From: Candidatus Altimarinota bacterium
GTDB lineage: Bacteria; Patescibacteriota; Gracilibacteria; BD1-5; UBA2023
Reading direction: 5' to 3'
DNA: 6,178 nt
Assembly (NCBI GenBank): GCA_943355085.1
Contig: CALREC010000044.1
Coordinates: 1-6,178, forward strand
The notes below the pieces were generated by a model that saw only the letters and a program-made list of their open reading frames with translations, was not told where the DNA came from and ran no database searches. The position numbers and the translations under genes were made by a program. Below are positions 1 through 6,178 of the stretch, piece after piece (positions within the stretch are counted from its first letter, which is position 1; each line of letters begins with the position of its first letter).

Positions 1-1
1 T

Positions 2-985
2 GGACGTATTTCTATTTCCCTGCAAGGAAAAGGTCTTGATATGCGTGTCTCGACACTCCCAACCGTTGTTTGAGAAAAAATAGTTATGCGTATCGTAGAT
101 AAGAGTAAAAAAGCTCCACCTTTACAAAAACTTGGTATCGAAGGGAAAAACGGACGAATACTTGCTAAGGCCATATCTCTCCCAAATGGAGTCATACTCA
201 CATCTGGTCCAACCGGATCTGGAAAATCTACTACCCTTTACTCGTGTCTTGCAGAACTCAATAAACCAGATGTAAATATTATGACTCTGGAAGATCCAGT
301 AGAAAATACTATTGATGGCGTCAATCAGAGTCAGGTATTTCCAACTATCGGATATACATTTGCCAGTGGTCTCCGTACTGCTCTTCGTCAGGATCCAGAT
401 ATAATTATGGTTGGAGAGATACGAGACTCTGAAACGATTAATATTGCTATTGAAGCGTCTCTTACGGGGCATCTCGTTCTCTCGACTATCCATACCAATT
501 CTGCTGCAGAAACGATCACTCGTATTCTCAACATGGGAATACAAGCTTTTTTACTTCCAGCTTCTATTAACGCGATTATAGCACAACGATTGATTCGTCG
601 GCTCTGTGATTGTAAAAAATCTATTTCCGTGAATAATTTGGACGACAGGACAAAGCAGTCACTTAAAAAAGCTATCTCAAGAACCGACAAGGAAGAGCTC
701 AATGCTCGTGTATTACCAGAAATGCTTGCAAATCCTGTTTTTTATGAACCAGGTGGATGTGAAAAATGTAATCAAACTGGCTATAAATGACGAGTCGGTA
801 TTTATGAAATTATGGAGATTACACCTAAGATTAAGGAATTAATCCTCAGATGAGCGAGCGGTGTTGAAATTAATGAAGTGGCCATAACAGATGGGATGAT
901 TTCTTTGGAACAAGATGGTATTATCAAGGCTCTCAATGGCCTAACATCACTTACAGAAGTATATGCTGCCGCAAAAGAGGAGTAA
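2..985 (+). CDS. pilB: Type IV pilus assembly ATPase PilB/GspE family, 5'-truncated by window edge
   Basis: Hexameric ATPase that powers pilus extension (or pseudopilus assembly) from the cytoplasmic face of the membrane. The window holds its last 327 residues; about 230-250 N-terminal residues of the usual ~560 lie off the left edge. Counting the codon at position 2 as residue 1, I see the end of the N2 domain (RVSTLPTVV-G-EKIVMR, 16-30), Walker A GPTGSGKST (69-77), Asp box LEDPVE (96-101), Walker B DPDIIMVGEIRD (131-142) and His box TGHLVLSTIHTN (155-166). The zinc cysteines are C202, C204, C253 and C256. The cysteines and GYKGRVGIYE favour PilB/GspE over PilT. Three in-frame TGA codons (71-73, 788-790, 851-853) read as Gly. 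Two of them sit at near-invariant glycines (PT-x-x-G-EK and GYK-G-R), so the gene is intact under code 25. The stop is TAA. The ATG at 86 is internal, not the start. pilC follows after 87 bp. PilB versus GspE cannot be fully separated here. Confidence 0.93.
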
Positions 986-1017
986 AATATTTTTAGGTGA
1001 AAATCAAAGAATACTCG

Positions 1018-1047
1018 TACAGTATGCGCCATTATCTATATACTGTA
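1018..1047. repeat. 8-bp inverted repeat upstream of pilC, operator or hairpin candidate
   Basis: TACAGTAT (1018-1025) is the exact reverse complement of ATACTGTA (1040-1047), with a 14-nt spacer. The right arm overlaps TATACT (1039-1044), a possible -10 element for pilC, so a protein binding the repeat could control pilC separately from pilB. It could instead fold as a weak AT-rich RNA hairpin between the two genes. It is not followed by a T tract, so a classic terminator is unlikely. The pairing is seen in the sequence; the function is inferred. Confidence 0.4.
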
Positions 1048-1072
1048 AAATTAAAAATTAACAATCCTGCAT

Positions 1073-2221
1073 ATGTCTGATTTTATTATCCTAGATACGA
1101 AACCGGCTGAACAAAAGACTATAAAGAACAAAGGGATGAATTTTAACCTCGCATCTATTGATGAATGGATTGTTTCTCGACAAAACATTAAATTGGAGCA
1201 GAAAGTAATTTTTTTTCGACTCTTGGCCACTATGGTAGGAGCGGGACTGTCTATAATGAAAGCGATAACAATTCTTGGAAAACAAGAAAAGAATGTATTA
1301 TTACAAAAGGCCTATGAAAATATTATTAAGGGTATTCGATCTGGTACGAGTCTCAGTCAAACATTACGTGAATATGGTGAAAATTTTTCTGATGCGGAAT
1401 GTTCTATTATAGAGTCAGGTGAAAAAACAGGAAAACTGAATCTTGCCTTGATTCAACTGGCTGATCAGACAGAAAAGGTGTCTGGTGTATCCAAAAAATT
1501 AAAATGAGCCCTTATGTATCCTGTGGCCATTATGATGGTAATGTTTTGATCTATCATGGTTCTTATGACGATGGTAGTACCAAAAATTGTAGAAATTTTT
1601 GGAGATAAAGATAAATTACCACCAATAACCAAAGTCCTTATTGCAACGAGTGATTTTTTTGTTGGGTATTGGTGGCTTATTATTATACTCTTAGTTGGTT
1701 CCGTGATAGCTATTTCTTTTTGGCGTAATACTGAATCTGGACATTACAGGTTTGATAAGATACTACTCCGTCTTCCTATTATGGGAAAAGTGATACAGAA
1801 AGTTATCCTTTCAAAGTTTGCCCGTGTTCTCTCGAATCTGTTATCGAGCGGTATATCGATTGTAGAATCACTTCGAATCGTATCTGATGTGGTCGGAAAT
1901 GAGGCCTATCGTCAAAGAATTCTCCTGCTCCGAGAAGATATCAAAAAAGGTATTAAGATAGGAGAGAGTCTTGAGGACGATTCTCTTTTTCCGGAAATGC
2001 TTGTGCAGATGATTAAAGTAGGAGAAGAAACAGCAAAGCTTGATACTATTATTCTAAAAATAGCAGATTTTTATGATGAGGAGGTTGACACAACGATCAA
2101 TTCTATCAATAAATTGCTTGAACCGATTATTATTGTTTCTATGGCAATTGTGGTTGGATTTATTGCCGTTGGTATCATGCAGCCGATAATGAATCTGGCG
2201 GATGTTGTGAGTGAGGGGTAG
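1073..2221 (+). CDS. pilC: Type IV pilus inner-membrane platform protein PilC/GspF family
   Basis: 382-residue polytopic membrane protein that couples the PilB motor to pilin assembly; family members are usually about 400 residues. It has the two tandem T2SSF domains, roughly 43-165 (FFRLLATMVGAGLSIMKA, then ECSIIESGEKTGKL) and 248-371 (KFARVLSNLLSSGISIVES, then QMIKVGEETAKLD). Membrane segments lie near 146-170, 197-216 and 350-372. The N-terminal ~40 residues are polar and variable. TGA codons at 1505-1507 (residue 145, in KLK-G-ALMYPVA) and 1547-1549 (residue 159, in the first membrane segment) read as Gly and join what would otherwise be two fragments. The start is the ATG at 1073: an in-frame TAA at 1052-1054 leaves no other usual start. 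No Shine-Dalgarno sequence precedes it. The stop is TAG, 8 bp from the convergent stop of the next gene. It follows pilB on the same strand and is probably in its operon, with a possible extra promoter in the gap. Confidence 0.93.
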
Positions 2222-2229
2222 TCATGCCT

Positions 2230-3003
2230 TTAATGATGTCAATGTCATCCATGAGTCCCCTCGATCTCTTCGTGTTGGGTTTCATGCTTCTGTTCATGAT
2301 CATGTTCTTCTTCGTCTTGATCATTATGACTATTGGCATGGTGCGATATTCCCTGTGCAGCTTTTTGTTTTTTAAGGCTCCCGATAAGAGAGACTATGAG
2401 GGCAGTCATAATATCTGAAAAAAGCATTTTGTATATAATGAATCCGATAGAAAGGATAATAATTGTTGGAATATGTGATCCGATAAAGGTAAAAACTATC
2501 GAGTTTCTAATATCGGCATAGAACGTAAATTGTTTCAGAAAAACAAAAGCACTATCAGTATGCAGAAATATATAATTTTGTTCTACGAGGCCAAGAAACA
2601 CGCTCAAGAGAAAAAGTATAATAGAAAGAGCAAGCAGTGGTGTTTGTAGGAGTTTTCAGATTGAGGTTTTTGGCAGGCTTACAACTATTCCCCCATTTAA
2701 AGGTACGAGTATAGTAAGTATAAATATAAGATATACAGATGAGCCAATAAGAATTTTAGCAAATGTATCACTTATGAGACTGAGCGTTTCTGGTGTCTGA
2801 AGTTCCGGTGCTAGTATGGTTGAAAAAAGAACAAATATTCCAATTCCAAGCACCATGCCAAAAAAAATAGAATATATTCGGGCAAGACCGATGATACTAA
2901 GAATTCCTACTATCACTATCATACAAAAAAAAACGTATACATCGAGTGATGTAATCGAAAGTGCTGCTGCAACTTGTGCGATAATGCTTTCGAATTGGGT
3001 CAT
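2230..3003 (-). CDS. Polytopic membrane protein with His/acidic-rich C-terminal tail, function unknown
   Basis: I do not recognise the family. The protein is 257 residues with about five hydrophobic segments (roughly 22-40, 43-63, 82-103, 122-140, 178-206), then a basic patch KKQK (211-214) and a hydrophilic tail. The tail (221-257) contains 11 His and 11 Asp/Glu in 37 residues and ends GGHGHH, a composition typical of loops that bind zinc, nickel or copper. The basic patch suggests, by the positive-inside rule, that the tail is cytoplasmic. TGA at 2656-2658 (residue 116), 2245-2247 (253) and 2239-2241 (255) read as Gly; the true stop is TAA at 2230-2232. I chose the ATG at 3003 because MTQFESII leads directly into the first hydrophobic region. 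An ATG at 3087 in the same frame would overlap pepF by 32 nt. The gene lies 52 nt downstream of pepF on the same strand and is probably co-transcribed. A faint resemblance of the first two segments to CvpA-like proteins is not enough to name it. Confidence 0.8.
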
Positions 3004-3055
3004 GTAGTAGGGGCTTAATTTATTAGGATTGCATAGTATATCGATTTTTTTGATT

Positions 3056-4843
3056 TTATTTTTTTGTGACCAATTCCTCAAACTCATGAACCATCTTCTC
3101 TATTTCTTCGATAGCGTTTTGATAGAACTTTGGTGAAGTTATATCAAAGCCGTTTTCGGCAAGGAGATCTTTTGGTCGCTTCGACCCACCAGATCTGAGA
3201 ATATCTTTATAATGTTCTACAAAACTTACTCCTTCCTGGATATATCTATTATACAGTGCAAATACGAGGATATTTCCAAAGGCATACGCATAGCAATAAA
3301 ATGGACTTCCGAATATATGCGGAATCATGGACCATCCAGATTCATCGTCTGCGCTTACGTCGTATACAATACTCGTTCCTGTCATACGCACTTGTTCCTC
3401 ACGCCACATACGATTGAAATCGTGATACGTCAACTCTTGTCCTGCAAAAATTGCCTCATGAGCACGTCGCTCGAAAGATATATACTGAATCTGACGAAAA
3501 ATAGTTGCAAATATGTCGGAGAGTTTTTCGTTGAGAAATTCTTTGTATTCTTCGACTGAGAGTTCTCTACGAATTTTTTCGGAAAGAAGCATCTCATTAA
3601 ATATGGAAGCAGTTTCTGCAAGAGACAGAGGACTATCGTATACGGCAGGTTTTTGTCCTTGAGAGAGATATCCATGGGTTGCATGACCAAGTTCATGAGA
3701 AAGTGTTGAAACATCACGGAGCTTTCCTGTATGATTGAGGAGGACGAAGCTCGGTTCTCAGGCTCGATAGCTCGCAAAAGCCCCGGAACGTTTCCCGTAT
3801 TTTGGAAAGGCATCGATTCTTCATGACTCGAGCATATCGAGAGAATAACTGTGGAACTCTTCATCGAAATCTTTCATAGTTTCGAGATGAAGCTCGACAG
3901 CACTATCAAAACTAAATTCCTTTTCGATATTTCAGAGGGGTGCTTGCACATCGTAGATATGAAATACATCTAGGCCCATAAGTTTTCGTTTGGCCTCTAT
4001 GAAACGAGCAAAGAGGGGGTACGCATACTGTACTTCCTGTAGAAGCATATCTACAACTTCGTTTTCAAGTTCTTCCGAAGTATTACGTGGTTCCATGATC
4101 GTTTTATATCCACGAAGCTTCACATCGGAAACCCAGTCTTTGACGATTCAGGCATAGATATTTCCAAGAGTAATCTGGGCTTGCTTACTCCCATAAACCT
4201 GCCGGAGTGATTCATAAGATTTCTCTCGTATTTTTCGGTCGGGACTGGTTCGAAGACTGCGTATTTCTTCTTCAGTCATGGTTTTTTTCTCGCCATCAAG
4301 CTCTATTTCGAAAGTATAAGAGTTGGCAAGCTCTTCCCGGAGGGATTCTACCACTCCAAGTGCTCGAGATTTCTCATTTAATACAAATTCTTCTCGTTCC
4401 CCGAGGATGTAGCGTAGATTATCAGCTTTCGAGATAAGCGCATTTTTATAGCTTGTAAGGGCTGGATTATTGGCAAGTGCCATTATTTTCTCGAATCCGA
4501 GTTCTTTCCATTCCTGAGATATGAATAGAAGTTTTGATGAAGCCTCTATAAAAATACATTCCAGTTCACCCATTTTCTTTATCACGATGTCATTTTGTGT
4601 ATCGAGTGATTGGAGATATGAAAGGTATATACTACCAGTACCCATTTCGTGGGACATTTTTTCATAATCCGTATAATACTGGAGAACTTGTTGTGGAGTA
4701 TTGAAAGTTTTGATAATATTTTTATATTTTTTTGTAAAGTCTTCCGCAAGAGGAATTATTGAATCGATATTTGCAAGGAGTCTTGGATCGTCGATTCAAG
4801 TAAAAAAATATTTTGTCAGATTCCAATTGGTTTGAATGCTCAT
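3056..4843 (-). CDS. pepF: Oligoendopeptidase F, M3 family zinc metallopeptidase
   Basis: 595 residues, the normal length for PepF, a zinc endopeptidase that cuts short peptides, usually in the cytoplasm. The N terminus has the family-typical WNLTKYF (7-13). The zinc site is HELGH (383-387, nt 3683-3697) plus the third ligand E410 in AETASIFNE. Upstream is SGAFASYR-A-G-EPSFVLLNH (roughly 352-371). H509 and Y516/Y518 in PHIFGSPFYCYAYAFG match the substrate-binding His/Tyr region. Five in-frame TGA codons read as Gly: 4796-4798 (residue 16), 4148-4150 (232), 3932-3934 (304), 3821-3823 (341) and 3758-3760 (362). Under the standard code the gene appears as several fragments. All key residues are present, so it should be active. 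The start is the ATG at 4843, in a leader without a Shine-Dalgarno sequence and about 31 nt below a promoter candidate. The stop is TAA. The gene is divergent from holA and followed by the His-tailed membrane protein. There is no signal peptide. Confidence 0.95.
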
Positions 4844-4873
4844 ATTTTGTTGATAAAAGAAGTAGTGAGACTT

Positions 4874-4901
4874 ATTCTATTCGATACAACAGAAAACGCA
4901 A
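4874..4901 (-). promoter_or_regulatory. Candidate sigma70-type promoter for pepF
   Basis: On the minus strand, TTGCGT (4901-4896) and TAGAAT (4879-4874) are separated by 16 nt. The -10 matches TATAAT at five of six positions; the -35 keeps only the TTG. Transcription would start near 4867, leaving a leader of about 25 nt before the ATG at 4843. The -35 lies in the same palindrome as the -35 of the divergent holA promoter. Confidence 0.45.
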
Positions 4902-4910
4902 AACTTTTGC
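4898..4910. repeat. Palindrome GCAAAA-C-TTTTGC joining two divergent -35 elements
   Basis: A perfect 6-bp inverted repeat around a single central C. Its left half contributes TTGC to the minus-strand -35 (pepF) and its right half contributes TTGC to the plus-strand -35 (holA). It may simply reflect two back-to-back promoters, or it may also be an operator for a dimeric regulator of both genes. The symmetry is seen; regulation is inferred. Confidence 0.45.
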
Positions 4911-4934
4911 TTGACGAAGAAAAATCTCTATAAT
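4907..4934 (+). promoter_or_regulatory. Candidate sigma70-type promoter for holA
   Basis: A perfect TATAAT (4929-4934) is preceded at 16 nt by TTGCTT (4907-4912). A better-looking TTGACG (4911-4916) is only 12 nt away, which is too short for a normal sigma70 spacing. Transcription should begin near 4941, giving a leader of about 20 nt that is pyrimidine-rich. This also explains why the upstream in-frame TTG at 4911 is not the start codon: it would lie in the promoter. Confidence 0.6.
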
Positions 4935-4961
4935 CTCTCCATCATCTTTTTATCGCTCTTT

Positions 4962-5954
4962 ATGCCCCGATCAAACATAGTATTTTTTACTGGTACCAAT
5001 CATGTCTTTTTGAGGCGTGATCTCGATGCTTGGATAGATATTTTTGCCAAAAAATATGGTGAATATAATATCTCGAGATTGGATAAGGATAGCATGATAA
5101 AGATCAATCTTCAGTCAGAACTTCTGACTCCTGTTTTTCTTGGAGAAAAACGTCTGATAATTCTGGAAGACGTACCATTTTCTGTGAATTCTAAAGACCA
5201 TGAAGGTATCGATGATCTTGACTCCAAGACAAATGATCTTGAGCTCAGCCTGATTCAATCACTCGATCATATTCCCACAACAACCATAGTACTTTTTGTC
5301 TCGAGTGAACCAGATAAGCGAAAAATGCTCTATAAGAAACTTATCGCTGAAGCTACTGTGAAGGAATATGCACACCTTGAATGAAGTGCTCTGAAGGAAT
5401 ATATACGCAAAAAACTTCCTCACATAGATATGAATGGTTTGGTCCGATTTCTAGAGTATACTTGAGGAGATATGAATCGTATAGAGAGGGAAATAGATAA
5501 ATTGGCTCTATACAAGCAAGAAATATGAATTACTGAAGAAGATATAAGGGCAACGATTATGCCAAATATCGAAACATCTATATTTAACCTTACCGATGCA
5601 CTTTTTGCACTGGATAATGCTCTTGCATATAAGGAATGTATAAATATTCTCGAGACACATAATATTCACTATGTCTTTTCAAGTCTTGTGTCGACGCTCA
5701 GAAATTTTCTGTATGCACAGAAGCTTATTTCTATGAACTACGAGCCGAGTCAGGTCCAATCTCTTCTCAAAATTCATCCATATGTTTTTGAGAAGATGAA
5801 GAAAAATATGAAATATTCTTCGAGAATAAGAGTATTATTTTCTGAGCTCATACTCCTCGACAAACGTACAAAAACAGGTGAGGGAATAGGTGATGGTGAT
5901 GATGCATTAAGAATTGGTTTAGAAAAATCCATTTTATGTTTGCAAAAAAGCTAA
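4962..5954 (+). CDS. holA: DNA polymerase III subunit delta (HolA)
   Basis: 330 residues, close to the usual ~340 for the delta subunit of the clamp loader, which opens the sliding clamp and loads it on primed DNA. The N-terminal AAA+-like fold begins IVFFTGTNHVFLRRDLDAW (6-24), as in HolA, and lacks a Walker A ATP site, as expected for delta. The middle region LKEYIRKKL and GGDMNRIEREIDKLALY (168-184) is the characteristic delta signature, followed by ITEEDIRATI and a helical C-terminal oligomerisation domain. TGA at 5382-5384 (residue 141), 5463-5465 (168) and 5526-5528 (189) read as Gly; residue 168 is in the signature. The start is the ATG at 4962, just below a strong -10 element; an in-frame TTG at 4911 lies inside the promoter. 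No Shine-Dalgarno sequence is seen. The stop is TAA. HolA sequences diverge widely, so the call rests on the overall pattern rather than one motif. Confidence 0.88.
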
Positions 5955-5967
5955 AAATATATAGAAT
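5940..5967 (+). promoter_or_regulatory. Candidate promoter for the lipoprotein gene
   Basis: TTGCAA (5940-5945) and TAGAAT (5962-5967) are spaced by 16 nt, the same layout as the pepF and holA candidates. The -35 overlaps the last codons of holA. Transcription would start near 5974, about 28 nt before the ATG at 6002. The lipoprotein gene may also be read through from holA, since no terminator hairpin lies between them. Confidence 0.4.
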
Positions 5968-6001
5968 TCCGTCACTTTTTATTATTTTCTTTCTTTTGTT
6001 T

Positions 6002-6178
6002 ATGAAAAAAATTTTCGTACTTCTTGCGGTAACTCCCCTAGTACTTTCTTCGTGTTTTTTGGATAAATTCAATACTCAAAAATCTTCAGATACTTGATCT
6101 GTAAAAAATGACTCAAGCACACCTTCGTCAGAAGTTTCTATTAATAGCACTTCTGTGGCCAAGTCTGTTGTTTCAAAG
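6002..6178 (+). CDS. Putative lipoprotein, 3' end beyond window
   Basis: The first 59 residues are visible and the gene runs off the right edge. The N terminus is a textbook lipoprotein signal: MKK, a hydrophobic stretch (IFVLLAVTPLVL) and the lipobox LSSC with C18 as the lipid-modified residue. The mature part starts CFLDKF and is rich in Ser, Thr, Asn and Lys, which looks like a flexible surface linker ahead of a domain outside the window. TGA at 6095-6097 (residue 32) reads as Gly. Under the standard code this would be a 31-residue peptide and would probably be missed. The start ATG follows a T-rich leader with no Shine-Dalgarno sequence. It is 47 bp downstream of holA on the same strand. 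The function cannot be told from the visible part. Confidence 0.75.

Noticed and set aside
86..790. A separate 234-residue ATPase gene starting at ATG 86
   Set aside because: The frame is open through TGA at 71-73 with conserved PilB sequence upstream, and continues past TGA at 788-790 into the rest of the C-terminal domain.
122..1032. Minus-strand reading frames opposite pilB
   Set aside because: They oppose a well-conserved gene, have no recognisable protein features, and are explained as shadows of its coding sequence.
2224..2418. Plus-strand 64-codon Met-rich hydrophobic reading frame starting 2 nt after the pilC stop
   Set aside because: It is the antisense of the His-rich tail coding region: CAT codons on one strand read as ATG on the other, which explains the Met content. 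The opposite strand carries a longer gene continuous under code 25.
3004..3087. ATG at 3087 as the start of the His-tailed membrane protein
   Set aside because: It overlaps the end of pepF by 32 nt and adds a polar, Lys/Asn-rich 28-residue segment with no clear role; ATG 3003 leads straight to the membrane segments. It is not fully excluded.
3430..3864. Second minus-strand reading frame within pepF
   Set aside because: It is out of frame with the conserved zinc-site sequence; codons in the pepF frame give the HELGH and ETASIFNE motifs over the same bases.
3056..4843. pepF as a pseudogene with many premature stops
   Set aside because: Every interruption is TGA, the frame never shifts, all catalytic residues are present, and the neighbouring genes show the same pattern.
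4911..4961. TTG at 4911 as the holA start
   Set aside because: It would place the promoter -10 TATAAT inside the coding sequence and add an N-terminal extension not typical of HolA; the ATG at 4962 begins directly with the conserved fold.
1..6178. UGA read as tryptophan (code 4)
   Set aside because: TGA sits at conserved glycines in PilB (GYK-G-R and V-G-EK), and tryptophan is encoded by TGG throughout.

Overview
The window is AT-rich and comes from a bacterium in which UGA is read as glycine (genetic code 25). That points to the Patescibacteria/CPR lineages Absconditabacteria (SR1) or Gracilibacteria (BD1-5); the sequence cannot decide between them. The evidence is direct. All six genes are interrupted by in-frame TGA codons (17 in total). 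Reading through them gives continuous proteins of normal family length, and several TGAs fall on glycines that are highly conserved in PilB and plausible in PepF and HolA. The five stops that can be seen are TAA (four) or TAG (one), never TGA. Under the standard code this region would look like about a dozen broken fragments.

Layout. (1) Positions 2-985, plus strand: the C-terminal two thirds of a PilB/GspE-type assembly ATPase, cut by the left edge. (2) 1073-2221, plus: PilC/GspF inner-membrane platform protein. Together these are the motor and platform of a type IV pilus. (3) 2230-3003, minus: an unrecognised polytopic membrane protein with a strongly His/acidic-rich C-terminal tail. Its stop lies 8 bp from the pilC stop, so the two genes converge. 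(4) 3056-4843, minus: an M3 family zinc oligoendopeptidase (PepF type), immediately upstream of the membrane protein and probably co-transcribed with it. (5) 4962-5954, plus: HolA, the DNA polymerase III delta (clamp-loader) subunit, divergent from pepF. (6) 6002 to the right edge, plus: start of a small lipoprotein with a clear lipobox.

Regulation. The 118-bp pepF/holA divergent region holds two back-to-back promoter candidates. Their -35 elements (TTGCGT and TTGCTT) form a GCAAAA-C-TTTTGC palindrome. A third promoter of the same layout (TTGCAA, 16 nt, TAGAAT) precedes the lipoprotein gene. None of the five visible start codons has a recognisable Shine-Dalgarno sequence. An 8-bp inverted repeat lies in the pilB-pilC gap. 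No rRNA, tRNA, CRISPR array, insertion sequence or convincing hairpin terminator was seen. No gap between genes exceeds about 120 bp.

I found no clear novel defence or mobile system. The most unusual items are the recoding itself, the His-tailed membrane protein paired with a zinc peptidase, and the divergent promoter architecture.
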